Under the pieces are notes generated by a model, which worked only from the letters and a program-made list of their open reading frames with translations, had not been told where the DNA came from and ran no database searches. The translations under genes and the position numbers were made by a program. A DNA stretch of 64,000 bases from Cymodocea nodosa (taxonomy: Eukaryota > Streptophyta > Magnoliopsida > Alismatales > Cymodoceaceae), in assembly GCA_036874045.1 (NCBI GenBank), contig CM072341.1, positions 20,100,501 to 20,164,500 of the forward strand. Direction: 5' to 3'. Positions 39,447 to 54,200 of this stretch are shown piece after piece (the stretch's first letter is position 1; each line of letters begins with the position of its first letter).

Positions 39447-42400
39447 ACCTGATGAATATGCCATTGAGAGAGACTCATGCCTTCATGATTGGTTTACATC
39501 TTTTTTAATAAATAAATCCTACATTATTTGAATATTGTAATCTTTCATCAAAATTGATGGATCGAGCTGTATTGTTTATGTGGAATTAGAAAGTGGAATA
39601 ATCATTATTCTATTATTATTAGAGGGAAGGGTAGATATTTATGGGAGAATCTCAAGGATGACGTATTATACGGATATTTAATAATTCACATGATGCCCAT
39701 ATAAGTTAAATCTAGATATCTTATGTAATATTTCTCTATTTAAGATAGAGCAGATATGTCAATCGTCTTGGTATGTTCTAAAGAGACCATATAAGGTTTG
39801 TTTGTGTACAATGAATTGATGTAATGTAGATTTTGATGTCAAAAGCGAGTGACAAAAATTGAAGAACACATGCAAGTGGTTTCCATAGTCTTGGCAGGCT
39901 TTAAGGTAATTGTGGTTACATTATTAAGCTTCTTCATGCTGCCAGCTATGTCTTGAATTAATCAGCAAACACAAATCTTCAGTAACTTCTTCGGCAGAAG
40001 AATAGTCCAGTCACCACTTGTAGAATATATGTGTAAAATTGTACCATTATTGGTGAAATAAAGTACAACAAAAAAATTTCGCTTATACCCTATTTTAAAA
40101 TGCATAAAATTACTTGATTATGTATTGTGAGTAAAAATTTAAATTTATGTGATTTAATCAAAGATTCGACCATTGATATAAAAATACGAAAGAAAATGGT
40201 TTTTTTACGTGGTCAAGTCTAATAAGATTGTTGTTAATATATACTTTATTTTACGATGTAAATATATCGCAAAACACACAAGTTTTGCGGACGCCAGCCC
40301 CTACCGTAGAATTTGCAGCACTTCACTCAACGTCGGCACTCTTGTATGGTTGTATGGCATATTTTCAGTATTCGACTGTGATATATGGGTGGAAGCAAGT
40401 TGTGAAAAGAATGCCAGTCTCTTCAAAGTTAGCTTGTGGAAGAAGGAATGGTAGGTAGCCAATTGAATATTAATTCTGAGTTTGTAGTAGAATTCTTCAC
40501 AATTGCCGGACTTGTGTAATATATGGCAGATCAAACCTCACCGACAAATTACAAGCAAGGCGAAGAGCCCGACAACACATTCTGGCATGATGCGACTACT
40601 TTAATGACATCTGATCCTTAAACCAACCTCTACATATCTTGTGTTCCATCGCCAGAATCTCTTCTTTGAGCTGGGCAAAGAAAAACCTTATCCTCACCTA
40701 AAACATAGTTGAGAAACATAAGCCGAATGATGATGGATAGAGGATTGGTTGGTGGTTAATTTAAACCCTCACAATTTGGCCAAGGTAAGTAGATGTCAGG
40801 ATGGACGACTGGTTTCAACTTCCTGTTCTGAAATAATTAACCTTATCGGTAAATTCTTTGGAGGATGCTGGATCATGATCCCTTTGTGGCATGAGTTGAG
40901 GTGTGAATTATGACCGACCATTTTGGTTCCACGTGCGGCTAATGTTATGCGGCCGGATTTCATACCACTTTAAGGTCGCATCTTATCTATTCATTTGTGG
41001 GGTGGTGGTCAAGATGTATGGTCAATGTTTATCACAATGGAAAGCCACTTTTGGGCTTCTTTTTCATTTATATGGTGATGAAAAATGCCACCTCCACTGG
41101 CATCGAATCAAGCCTCCAAATAAATTCCTTGGAAAAGATCCAGTACTCAATTCCCACCCATCTCCACTTCGTCATGCCCTAATTAAACCTCACCATTTGC
41201 CAATTCTTGTGAATATACTATACATACGTCATTTATGATCATGTCATCTTCAGCAGTAGTTATGAAATAAATATTCTATCTATCATCTTAAGAATTCATT
41301 GAATTTTTAAATTAGCAAATGCTTTACGGTTAAAAATGTACATGAATTTGCTTTGATGTATATTACCTGAAAGTTTAATTCAAAATCGATTAACAATGAT
41401 CGGTAAATGAATTCGGTTCTCATCTTTATATTCATCGATGTACCACGTATGCAATAAACGCGCATCGTCCGTCCAGTTGCTAAAAGACGGAAGATGGTTG
41501 CGTGCATGATTGATTAATTCTTGGTATACACATCCGGTGCATGGAGGAACCGCAGTGGCATCTTCCAAAGTGGAAGCAAAGCATATGTTCGTTCGCGTGA
41601 GATGGGCCGACGTCCGGAGCACGGCGGCGACCGTCGGCGGTCGGCCACGTAACATGATCAAATTTTAACCAGCAGAATTCATTAACTCAACACTTTAATT
41701 AATTTGCTAAACTTTTTGGATTGACAATCTCAATTAATATTGTTTGGTACGTAATCTAAGCACTCATATCTGCACATATAAAAAGCGTTTGATACTTCAT
41801 CTTACCACGCACTTATTCAAGAAATTATGTATTTTCAGATCACACGTCTTTAAAATCAACATATAAGCGCGGGCTTATCAATCTTTCATAGCTTTTTCAA
41901 TAAGTTGTTCCCGGATCTCTTGTTCGATAAGCCGAGTTTTTAAAGAAATCCTCATTCGATCGAAAAGTATTTTTAGGTACATCCTTTGATTTAAACTTAA
42001 GGAGACATTTGATAACAATTATTTCATGGAGTGTAAGAAAATATGTGAGAGTTTTGTTCGATATAGAATCGTTACCAGACATATCGTGTTTATAAGTTGG
42101 TTTATTTCTACATGCATCTCAATTTCAAGAAGGCTTCAGTTTAAACTAATTAAAAAGTTGAATTCTATGACTTTTTTGAAAACACAAATTTATTTTCATA
42201 CTTCGGATTAAAATAATTATTACCAAACAAATTCTAAGTAAAAACACTATTGATATAAAAAAAAAAAAAACACTTTTATTCAAGAATAATTATTAGGGCA
42301 AGCTGGACTTAGCTAGATTATTAGTCTCTCCTTTCTATTAAAATAGTTTTATAAAATATACAGTAAAGAACCTCTTTGCTACTGTTAATTAATTTATTTT

Positions 42401-45327
42401 GACTTGTATATTTATATTTCAATATACTCTTTTGAATTCCAGCCTTTGCATATCCACTCCATCCAAAAATACGAGAATATTTGTACAACTTTAAAAAAAA
42501 AAAAAAAAAATCCATCAACAACGAAGATTGTATCTAAAATAAAATAAATAGATATCTTTTTTTAAACAAACATTTATTTTAGATGTAATCCAATTTCATT
42601 GTTGATAAAATTTAAGTTATCGTATATGAATTGAAGATTGAATATTTATAATATTTTTAACTGTAAATGCTTGCACGATGGACAATGATTTTTTAAATAA
42701 AAAATAAAAATAGTTTTACATTAAAATACAAGGAAACTTAAAATAAAAAGTGTGACAAAGAGCTCCTCCACATTTAACCGGTTCAATAATAATGAGTTAC
42801 ATGTAGATTGGCGGAATTAAGGAGGAGGGGTTGGTCCGACGGTGGTGGGGAAATGGAATCACCCACACCACACCAGGTTTCGGTTGTTGCAGGGGAATGT
42901 GAGATGAACAAGACCAATAATATCATCGTCTTGGTATACTTGTAGTATCGGAAAGGATAAGAGCAACCGCAACACCAACCTGATGGAACAAGGGTCTTTT
43001 TTTCGATCATTCCCTCTTATACATCTCTGCTGCGTTCCATCCTATCCCTACCCACTTGCAGAGAAAGAATCGCAGTCACAGAACTCGACCCACATGCAAG
43101 GTTGTCCGTGGGTGGGTAATTCATTTATAATTTCATAGATATATATATATATATACGTATCTAGAAGCAAGCATATAGGTAGGTAGGTGCCGGAGTGAGA
43201 GGAGATCGAGGAGCAGGCAAGAAAAGCGAGAGAGAAGGGGGGTAGAGGAGGTGACTGATGATGGTCCATCCTCATATAATATCCTTGTGGGAAGAAGCCC
43301 TCGATCGGACCATGCGCATGTGCAAGCTAGGAGGCAATTATCCATCCATCCATCCATCCATCTATTCTGATGTGCGCGCGGACGCTTTGAATGAGATCAT
43401 AATTGTCGACCATCGATCGTTGCTTGCAGACGCGAGAGGTTGGAGGCCACATGCACGCCATCGTGATCTCTCTCGGTGGTCGAGGACGGCGGATGGGAAT
43501 TGGTGGGGTGGGGAGTTCGGCATCCGACCTAACCGAACGAATAATGCCGGTGAGGTGTTCGGTATCTGAGCTCTTTCAGGCAGTCAGTAAGGCAGGCACC
43601 GGCTGGCCCATCTCCACATGATGTCATGCGTTTATTCCATATATGTTATCTGCTCCTCTTTTCTTTCTTTCCTTCTACGAATACGTGTAAGTGAGATATA
43701 TATATATATATATATATATATGGTGCGTGCACCTCCGGATTGCCGAAACCAACCTGCTTCCTCCTCCCACCCGCCGCCGAATGAATGATCGGACGGCCAC
43801 TGGTTTTCACGTTTCCACCGTCCACTCGCCGCCGCTGATCGAGTTAGCGACGACCGATTCCTTTATTTTAATTTTAAAATACAGCCTAAATTACAATGAA
43901 TTTTGTGCCCTTACAGTTTATAAAATAATGTATTCTAAAAATATTTAAAATACAGTGCAACTGCTAAAAAATTGAACCTTAACATTATTCTAAAAGTAGT
44001 AAATACTCAATGCACCAAAAGAATCGTAATAATTCGCACCTGCAAACATTTGGAAAATATAAGTATTAAAAAGAAAGTGAAAAAATAGATGAAGAGCATT
44101 TTAAAATTAATAACTTTGCCACGTATGAAACAGAAAACTTGGTCCTCAGCAATCTCCATCGTTTGTTAAAAACATAAAAGATATGCATATATATATATGG
44201 CAACTAATTAATTAGATGAAAATTTTACTTGAATAAAATAAGTATTGATACTCGATCTAAGTGTCCTAAAATCCATCAATTTTTCTTAAATTCCAGCCAT
44301 TGATTTTAAAATAAAAAGTTGATGAATATAACAACTTACGCCAGCCAAGTAGAAATTTTAATATGTCATAGATTAATTAATTAATTACACAATTAGATCT
44401 AAAAACTATATAAACTAGAATCAATTGCAGATTAATTGATGATACTATTAAACGTTACCTTTTAAAAAAGTAGTAAAAAATAAAAAAAAGGAAAAAAATC
44501 CTTGGGAAATGCATTTAAGCATATATATACGTAAAAGGAATGGTAGGTAGCAAGAAGCAAGTGGAAGTTGGGACCTGTGGGTGGGAAGGACCAGTGAAAG
44601 GCGGACACCACCGAAGTCCCATCCACCATACCTTCTTTAAGAAGAAGATGCGATGATAACAATAACATCGTATGTGATGTGCCAATAGATGATGGATGGG
44701 TCAAAATTTCATGCTTCGCTACAGTAAAAAAAAAAAAGGGGTGTGCTGGCTCCGGGAAAAATATCTAATCTCCGTGCACCAGACGATTCGTATCCCATCT
44801 TGTTATTTTAAGAAAATAATCATCATCTCCTCCGATTTTTTCATTCATGGGATGGTTGATTTCTTTCCATTCCCCGTGTATTATTTTAAGAAACAAGGGA
44901 CAGCTAGAAAACACACCACGCCCGGTTGCATCCTGCGATCGTTACGCACCCCCCTCTTTCTTCCTCCGGCACCGGCAGGCCGTAAAAAGGAATGAATCTA
45001 GATTTACCTTTACTTTCAACGTTTTCTAATTAATGTCATGCATGCATGGGCTGGTGGGTGGGTAAAATCCGTACGTGTAATTAAAATGGAGCATCGATCA
45101 AGTTCTTAATTACGTACTGGTAAACAGGGCGGAATCTGTCCTATATATGTATGTACACGTCAAGTGCTTTTATTAATTTGGAAATACTTCAGCTTGATTT
45201 CGAAGGGAAATTAATAAGATGAATTATAATATTACTATTTTCGTTTTACCTATCCTCCTACGTTAAACACCTGGTGAGTAAGAGTAATCTAGTTGTTAGG
45301 ATGGTGACGTGAGGAGGAGTGTACCAT

Positions 45328-45330
<3 letters not shown>
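39447..45330. other. Long AT-rich spacer between APX and MYB
   Basis: I see no supportable gene in almost 6 kb. Frames are short and without domains. AT microsatellites occur at 43139-43155 and 43695-43721, and a CCAT repeat at 43341-43362. A moderately GC-rich patch spans about 43180-43830 and another about 41520-41660; neither yields a recognisable protein or a clear microRNA hairpin by eye. The right end includes distal MYB promoter sequence. Confidence 0.55.
39507..39512 (+). terminator. Candidate poly(A) signal of APX
   Basis: An AATAAA hexamer, repeated as AATAAATAAA, lies about 60 bases after the APX stop codon. It is close but plausible for a plant 3' end. Confidence 0.4.
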
Positions 45331-45371
<41 letters not shown>

Positions 45372-45603
45372 GCCACCTCCCACCTCCCAAACCCCTCAAA
45401 CTTTTTCTTTTCCACCAACTCGATCGTATCTAGAACAACATAAACTCAGCTCTTGATTTCTTGGGTCAAACGCCTATAAATCCCCACGACTCCCTCCACT
45501 ATCTGCTCCCCATCCATCGCCTCCCACAGACCACGAACGTCCGCCACCAGATCGATTCAGCTACGACAGAGAGAGACCGAATTTACATCCGAGGAAGACA
45601 CAG
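45331..45603 (+). promoter_or_regulatory. MYB core promoter and 5' leader
   Basis: A CT microsatellite of about 39 bases (45331-45369) is followed by a good TATA box, TATAAAT at 45475-45481, about 120 bases before the start codon. The expected transcript start is about 45505-45515. The leader from there to 45603 contains no ATG, so translation should begin directly at the MYB start codon. Confidence 0.7.
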
Positions 45604-46515
45604 ATGGGGAGATCACCGTGCTGCGAGAAAGCCCACACCAACAAAGGAGCGTGGACCAAGGAAGAAGACGAGCGCCTCATAGCTCACATACGTGCCCACG
45701 GCGAAGGCTGCTGGCGCTCCCTTCCCAAGGCCGCCGGGCTCCTACGCTGCGGCAAGAGCTGCCGCCTCCGGTGGATCAACTACCTACGCCCCGACCTCAA
45801 GCGTGGGAACTTCACGGAGGAGGAAGACGAGCTCATCATCAAGCTCCACAGCCTTCTAGGCAACAAGTGAGTGGTCCTCGTTCGACCTAGCTACCTCCTT
45901 CATTGTAAATCCCTTGATAGATATATATTTAATTTCAATTCGCCTTTTCTGTTTTCGTTTTCCAGATGGTCCTTGATTGCAGGAAGATTGCCCGGTAGGA
46001 CGGACAACGAGATCAAGAACTACTGGAACACCCACATAAGAAGGAAGCTTCTGAGCAGAGGGATCGACCCATCCACCCACCGGCCCATTAAGGACGCCTT
46101 GTCGACCACTTCCGTCGACCTCCCCATCGCCAGGTTCGTGGCGAAGACGGAGGAGAAGAAGGACCTTCTTGTCAAGCAAGAAGAGGAGAAGACCAGCAGC
46201 GAGTCCTCGTCATTGTCGTCGCAAGCGCTGCCCGCAGCAGCACCACCACCAACAACAACAGCAGCAACCGAGCGGCACAGGTGCCCAGATCTCAACTTGG
46301 ACTTGAACTTGGACCTCAGCATAAGCCCTCCAGCCCAGCAGCAGCCACAACAAGAATACCCAGGCAAGAGGGAGATGAGAGGTCTGTGCTTCACTTGCAG
46401 GTTGGGGTTGCAGAACAGCAAGGACTGCAAGTGCAGCAACATGAACAACAGCAGCAACACATTTCTTGGGCACGGCCCTGGATTGTTGCACTGCAGAACT
46501 CTTGAGATGAAATAA
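45604..46515 (+). CDS. MYB4: R2R3-MYB transcriptional repressor, subgroup 4 (MYB4-like), 270 aa
   Basis: Nuclear DNA-binding repressor; subgroup 4 members (MYB4, MYB7, MYB32, MYB308) down-regulate phenylpropanoid and lignin genes. Exons 45604-45866 and 45966-46515 are joined by one GT-AG intron within the R3 repeat. The start [17 protein letters not shown] is the subgroup signature. R2 is about residues 14-62 and R3 about 67-113. The bHLH-interaction pattern in R3 is complete, from Asp-Glu-Leu before IIK to Arg95. After the MYB domain come the C1 motif [11 protein letters not shown] (119-129) and a double EAR repressor motif LNLDLNLDL (197-205). A small zinc-finger-like motif follows, with Cys229, Cys232, Cys242 and Cys244. 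The family-like end is CRTLEMK. The middle is rich in Glu/Ser and then Ala/Pro/Thr. Subgroup assignment is secure; the exact member is not. Confidence 0.93.
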
Positions 46516-49500
46516 TCAATAACCAAGGGAAGATGATCGAAAAAAGAGGGGAAAAGTTGTTGTTGTTATTGTTGTCGAAGATGACTGAAGGGGAGAACGG
46601 ATCCTACTAATTCTTAGCTGTTTCTTCCTCTTCCGTCTCTCCAAGTCCCTCTTTTTTCCCATTAATTCGGTGCTCTGTATTTTGTAAAATTAACTTGTCA
46701 TCGGTATCGGTACATAACACTAGCGAGGTAAGTTTTGTTTTTCGTTGATGGCTCCATGATCTGGTGATTGGTTTGCTCATTAGTTACTACCATGTCCCAC
46801 AATTGTTCTTGATTCGTCCCTTTTCTTTTCTTTTTTCTGGAATATCGTGTATCTTTTTGCCAATGCTCTTCGCGCGGCTTGATGGCAAGCTTTCATTGGG
46901 TTTCGCGATTGCCTTCCACAGATTTGATGATTTCAGGCAGCGGTAACTTGTTTGCAAAATTCATTTAATAAATCATGTGCTTGCTCTCTTTCTTCTTCGC
47001 TAACAAGATAGATTTCCATATGTTAAGCAAAGCAAGTTTACAGAGAACTATTCTATTGCTGCAAAGGAATGCGATCAGTCTATCCCTTAAATTAGATTCT
47101 GGATTTGTATCCCACTGTACTCGACCAGAGCGAAATAAATTTTTTTTTTTTTTTTCTTCGATAACGACAATATTTTCGTTTGGATTTTAATTCAGCTTGG
47201 AGTGACTCCAACTTGGAGTGCACAAATGCCGGAGGACTTTGGCAACAAACACATTGTCCGGCTTCAACTTAAAAAGATGATTAGATATGAAAGCACATGT
47301 AATTTACAGTTAAAATTCAAACTCAGAACACAAAAAAAAAGAAAAGTAAAAAAGAATCCACTCTTGCAAGATTTTCTTTCTTCCGGTGGGTAGGGTAAGA
47401 TGACTTTCTTTCAAATCTTGCAAGAGAAAAGGCGGCGCAGGAGCAAAATATCTTTTAGCACACATCCCGTGGAATTCCAAAGCCCACCGTCTTCGTTGGG
47501 GAAGGGAGACACCACCGCCGCCATGCTTTGCCGTGGACAGGGCGGGGAAAGGCAGGTGGCTTGCCGGGCATGGATTGGTAGGTGACCCATCTACTCTGCA
47601 AGAGCTCGAGCGCACGCGAACCCGGGAGTTAATTAATTCCCGAGAGTAACAAAACAAAAGGTGACGTGGCGTTCAAAAATATCTTTTATCACCACATCAC
47701 CCGTGGCTTGCGTGCTTTTGCAAGCCACATCACATGGCGGATCATCTACACCCGATGTTCGATCGATCTGCTTCGATGAACGGTGGGATGGGAGGATCAC
47801 CGGCAATGACCAAAGCCACGCATGCGCTTGATTAGTGCAGATCGACAAGGTGATTTAATTAATTTAAAATGGCATAGAAAATGTTGAACCACATCCACTA
47901 CATTCAAAAGAAATGAAACATAATTGCGGCGGGCCTTCAAAAAATACCATTCTTTCCTGCAGTTTTATAGTGATCACCACACACTCAGTTTATCATGATT
48001 TCCACAGAGGTCGGATAAAATAGGCATAACAACAAGCTCGGTTTATATATCTACTACACTTTATGCATTGGTTCTGTGTAAACTAATGCAGCTTTCCAAG
48101 ATATGTAGACGAAGGCCAGCGCCTAGCGGGATGAATGAATGCGTTAACGTCACCAATTAAGGGGGTCTACCAATCTGACCTTTAAGTGCCATTTAAATGA
48201 AAGGCACATGCATACATGGGACCAGCATGCATGATCAACACCCACCTACCTTCTACCCTTTTTCCACGGGTTAGGTAGGGCAGAAGAAGCTTCCAAACCC
48301 TGTACGCCTGTGCCTTATCATTGTTATTATCCATCATCAGTATTGGTTCTGCTTCTCGAGTTAATTTTACGCACATCTACATAAATAAACAACGCAGATC
48401 TCTACATTTGCAGTAATTAATCTCTCGTTCAAAAAAGTGTAGTCTAGGGGGGGGGGTCAAAGGGGTCTTTGATGCCTAGATGAGACGGGGGAAGAGACAA
48501 CGAAGGATGCGATTAAAATCCAAGAACCGGTAGATGCATGACTGATAAAAATTGAAGGAATGGGCCATTCTTAATTAGTATATATCGTCCATCCACCACA
48601 CCACACCACCCATCTTCGTTCTTGCTTATCCTCAAGCTCCAACCGATCTTTTAAATTTTGGAGCTCGTCATTAATAACTAACTTTCAAAAAGATTTTTTT
48701 CCGAAGAAAACCGTGTTTTATTATTTTAATTGTTTCTTTATATAACTTTGGTAACACACCGCTTGGCTCCGTCCGAAGCAAGGGCGAAACTTTCCACTGG
48801 ATGTAATGTAAATTTCTCGTCTTCTTGTGCTTCCTGAACTTAAACCTTTCTCCTTGCATTGAATCTTGTCGTTGATAACATCATCATGGCTTTAAGTTTC
48901 TCCCTTTGAAGAATAGAAAAACAAGGCTTGACGCTTGATGATTGAGCATGGATGACGAAGGAGAGTAGCAACCCCGTCCAAGACGACCTTTATTTTAAAA
49001 TTAATGTGTTGTAAAGCAATTGTTGGAAAAGTTTCGCATTGGCCAAGATAAGAGTAAATGTAGATTTACACGACGATTGATAAATTTTTCTACTCATATG
49101 GATTTATTTTAAATTAAAATTTTACAGAATATTAAAGTAAGTTCACGTGTAATTTACCCTAAACGTGTGTAGACATATAAATAAATTAAATATAAGAAAA
49201 AGTCTCAAATCAACTAAAATAGGGATAAATCTCTTCACTCGTATGAACTGATTTTCACTTGAAATTTCATGAGAAGAAAAAGATCCTTCTTTGACCAGAT
49301 TTAAAAGCCAGCAGACTTCTCCACGTTAAGTTGCGTTTGAAATGAATTTGATACTTCCCCTTATTTCGATCGGTGTTCTTTTCTTTTCTTCTTGTTGACG
49401 TTTGTCTGTAGGCTGTGCACTTTTCAAGGTGCCCGATCGTCGCCATCTCTCGCGGTGAAGTCATCGCTTTTGACGCGGGGGAAGTTTACTCTTCTCCACG

Positions 49501-51248
49501 GATGTCTGGAAAAGCAAAAACTAGCTTAATTAATTAGTCCAAAATCATCATCCTTATTATTATGAAAATAATATTTGTTCCGATTTCATCATGCCCTCCA
49601 CATATGGCAGTTGACCGCTCTCTCTACTCCTGTAAGTTTTGTACTGCCATGCTTCAGATTGCCAGCCATTGAGAATTCAAAGTAAACGAATTTGTCGGTC
49701 TGTTGAAAACTCGGTTATAATGATGATATATGCAAGCAGTTCATCCACCGTTTATTTAATTTACATGTTAGAATGCCGTGTACCCCCCCGCCCTTTGCAT
49801 TTTTGGTTAAGAAACAAGCGGTGCTCCCCTGACTTGGTCAACTTAAACATAATTTCATCGTCTCTTTGATTGTAGGTTTGAAAAAATTTAACTTTGTTAA
49901 AAAAAAAAAAAACATATTGCATGTGAGGGCACAAATTGATTTACTCTAATATTAATTAACATTGCGGGGGTAGTAGTATACATAGATTCCGAAACAATAA
50001 CTGTTGTATGTATTAATATATTACCGTCTGCTCATAGATTCTGTAAACAATAATTGTTATATCTATTAATATATCATTGTCTGCCCAATCTCATTCCACC
50101 TTAATTCCTCCTGTCCCATTATTTTAATCTACTTCTCAACAAGTCTAAAAATCCAAAACTAATTCCCAACTAGAACCCATGTTACTTACTATTCTATCAC
50201 CATTACACAGAATGGTAGATTTAGGCCAATCAGACGTTATCAATTTTTTTAAAAGAAAAGGTATTCGAGAATTAAATCTTACAACAAATTACAGGATTGG
50301 CCCCGATAGAGATTACAATTTACTCTCTCCCACCACGTGCATCTTTCGACGACCCCACTTGGGAAGGTGAAGGGAGAGGGCGGTGGTGAGAAGTTGGGTC
50401 TAGCGGCCAACTACCGTGCGCCACGAGGCAGCCCCTCTTCCGCGGCGGCACAGCACATGTGCTCCTTCTGGAAGCTGATGAGTTGCCACGAAAAGCTCCC
50501 TCCGGCCGCTTGCAGCGTCAAACCCAACAGCGCGGTTCGCGGCAGAGGACTGACTAGGTACTCGTCGGCGGGGCGGTGGGTTCCGATGCCTGCTGGCCAC
50601 GTGGGTCTTCCTTACCAACCACAAAAGATCTTCCTCCACCGCCCAGTTGTGGGTCCGGGCATCGTCACTCGGATTCCGACGGCCCACCGTAAACACACGC
50701 TGGTAAAGCAGAGCAGAGAAACCTGGTGGCAAGCAGTCTCCATCCGAATGCCGTCTTCTCTTATTGGTCATTAGATTCACCGTATTTTTGCATTTTTTTT
50801 TTTTTTTTCAAGGGTCATTGATTTACCCATTACTGAAAAGGAAAGTAGAAACTACCGTAAAATACTTTATCTTAAGATTAATTAATAATGAATAGAGAAT
50901 TTTATCAAATATTAGTCAAAATTTTATTAACATTTTTTTGCCCTGGGCTTTTCACACTTTCTTTTTTATCTTAAGCTGATAAATCTCGTACGAATAACTA
51001 ACTGTGTATAAATTTACTTTAAAATTAATTAAAGAACTTCATCATACGTTAAGCTAGATAAGAGACTTTACACATTGCATATGTTCAAAAATGTATTTTA
51101 ATAAGAAACACTTGCCCATAAAAATTTCGATGTGTTGGTAGTGGATATACATTATTTAGGCTGATCACCTCCGATTTCTCTACTCATGCCGTGCCTGCCT
51201 GATTCAATTTCTTCCTTACTGTGGTCTTGTCTCGTGCATCCTATAACA

Positions 51249-51281
<33 letters not shown>

Positions 51282-54200
51282 TTTTACCATTGCCAAGCAA
51301 AACTACTCCTTTAATATGGCATATCATTCACATCAAATCAACGGGGATCAACAAGAGGATTCTCTTCTTTCCAACTTCCATCCGCCCATGTCTCTTTTTT
51401 GTCTTCACCTCTCATCTTAGTTAATTAGTTTCCACCGTGGGGACCTTGATCAATACTCTTTCTGTTGCCACATGCACGCTTGCTTGGGAATTGGGATCAA
51501 TTTTGAACCCATTATTGGATGGCCCTTCCTTTTCTTGTACATTTACTGTTATTATTATCGTTATCAATATTTGTAAGAGGGATCATGCCAGGCGAACTGA
51601 CGAATCCAAGGGGATGATATCTTGTACAATCCAGACGAGCTCGGTAGAACAGCAGAATATCACTTTATGCCAATTAAAGTGCGTGGAAGTCGCAAATAGC
51701 CCTAAAAAGTGGAAGACATGAATGCACGATATTGATTTAACAACAACAGCTAGGATAATCATTTTTTCTTAATCATGAATATTAGGGAAAAAAAGAGTTG
51801 ATATTGATTTAGGTTGTTACCTCTGGCATGTCGAGATCTTAAGGATTTATTATTGAAAAAGAAAAGAAGTAAGAAACGTTTGTTGCTGAATGATCAAAAG
51901 TTGAGGAAGAATCCAATGAGGTTGCAGAGAAGTCTGTGTCTTGATGAATAGATTATTATATCATATGGAGAAGCCAAATTAGGAAGCGTTTCTGCCTCAC
52001 AATGTATGGGAGCTAATTCTACTTTAGATTCGGAGCTAGCTAGATCAAAAAAAAGAAACAATCGTCGAAAGTTGATGTTAATTAGTATTTTCAATTATGC
52101 ACACTTGTTCTTCTAAAAGAAGTTAATCAGAACGATATATGGTTGGTTTAATTGATTTTCACGGAACCAAATGGAAATTAGTTAATCAACCCCGCATGCT
52201 TGCGTACATCATAGCTTGTTGTCACTATAATATACTTTGATCGTATTCTGAACCATACAAGCCTCCTCTTCATTAATAGTTTTTTCGTCCTTCCATCCTT
52301 CGTCTCGTGACGTAGCCGTTCGGTAGTTCACGGTTTCGTCACAGCGCGCAGTTGATAGATGAGACCAACCAATCAACCTCTCAGACGGAGGTAGAAGGTG
52401 GGGGCGACGAAGCATGGGCCTGCAGTTGCCGGTACAGATTCTTTAATATGTGCGGTGCATTATTCAATGAGCCAGGAGCGTCGGGTTCTTGCCATCTTCC
52501 TTCATTTTTATTTTTTATTATTTTTTTTTTCTTGGGCGTGGCAGTCATCAACTGCTTGTTGAGGTAGTGATGCATGAAATTGGTCGTTTTTCATCTTCCA
52601 GTAGAATAGCATATGGATTTTTTTTTATTTTTTATTTTTTAAAAAAATGTGATGGTAGTGTATCTTTAGTTAATTACGTCAAAATCCAGGTCTATTTCAA
52701 ACGGAGCCTTAAAAGTTTAAATAAATATTAACCAAGGAGAGTACCTGCACCTGAGATCTTCTGAGTGTTATATACACAAGACAAATCGAAGAATTGCATC
52801 AACTTCACCGATCAATCTTTCCGTGCATTTCTTCGAACACCCCACCTTGCGAGCGCTCCTCGTGAATGCATTTTGAACATCACAACCATATCTTTCACCA
52901 CGGGTGCAAACCAAAACGCCAAGCTAGGTGAGAATTAATTTCAAGCCCAGGTTATCAAGGAGGCAACAATCAATGGTCAACACACACAAGGTAGGATTCA
53001 CAACATTGGTCCCTTTTGCCCAACCTCCTTCCTTAAAATCTGGATGGAACTCACATCATGATCAGTGCAAACTAATCTCTGAAAGAGCACAGCGGAGGTA
53101 CTTGACATCGGACAACCCGACGTCGACTGTAGTCGAAGGCTTGATCATTGGAAGCATGGGCCTTGGACTGGACTCCTCTTTGGGTTATGGAGTGGTGGTG
53201 GTGGCCTACACTCTCTCTCTCGAGATATGAACAGTGGAGGAGGGAAATGAGAATAATGGGGCTGGAATGTGATGATATGGGTGATAGACGATGAGCTTGG
53301 GCTTGAACCCGATAAATGTCCAACAGAAAGGTGACAGTAATATATAGCAAGCTTAAAATGGAAGCCACTCACAAAGGTGGAGCCGATGGAAAGGGTTTGA
53401 ACCAACTCAAAAATCATACAAAAGTCATTGGGATGAATGGGTTGGCGTTCGATGCATGCAATTGGAAAAGATGTGTTGTCATTGTCTTGACATGCACGTA
53501 CAGGAAGGAATCACAAGTAGTATACTATGAATACTAAGGTATACGCGTACCAGTTGCAAATTACATTATGAATTAACTGATGTACCTTACAATTAAACTT
53601 TATTTCTAGAAATGAAACTAAAAAGTACTAGCTAGGTCCCATAACAAAAATAAAATTTCAAGTAGTCTCCTTCAGGATCTTATCTTTTTCCTGCAAAACT
53701 AAAGCCAGCTCTTCTTCACGTGATTCGAAACTAAAAGTGCGAAAGAAAAAAAAAAGAAAGGAAAAAGTTGGAACATATTTGACAGAAAACACGTAAAATG
53801 CTCCAACTTTTTTTCTTTAAAAAAGGTGTACTTCAAATTTAAATTATTAGAAAGGAAATTTTTGATAAAAATAAGGAGATCGAAGAGAAGAAAACGCAGT
53901 TGAGTTGCTTACAGAGGCTTTTTTGTTGAATTCATGAGTACGTCACTTGAGTAATTATTGGTCGGTTGCATGAAATGCTTTATGGAAGTGAAAATAAACC
54001 AGTAAAAAGTTGTTACATTGTCGTTTCATTGACCTTTTATCTTTAACAAAAAATGAGAAAGTACATGGATTAATTTGAGCTCGTTGAGCTTAAAATAGGT
54101 TGATTAATATATGGTACCATTGCTACATGTGGGTCGTCCTAAACCCACCATTATTTTCTTCCTTTCTCTGTGAAAGTGATCTACGTACCTTCGCTTTTTA

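Noticed and set aside
41380-41661. 93-codon minus-strand ORF
   Set aside because: No domain, splice partner or promoter context was recognisable.
43180-43830. Possible microRNA precursor or short gene in a GC-rich patch
   Set aside because: No known plant microRNA sequence was recognised by eye and no convincing long stem was seen.
53072-53368. Small minus-strand frame with a signal-peptide-like start, possible secreted peptide
   Set aside because: The frame starts at GTG rather than ATG, and its C-terminus matches no known plant peptide hormone motif.
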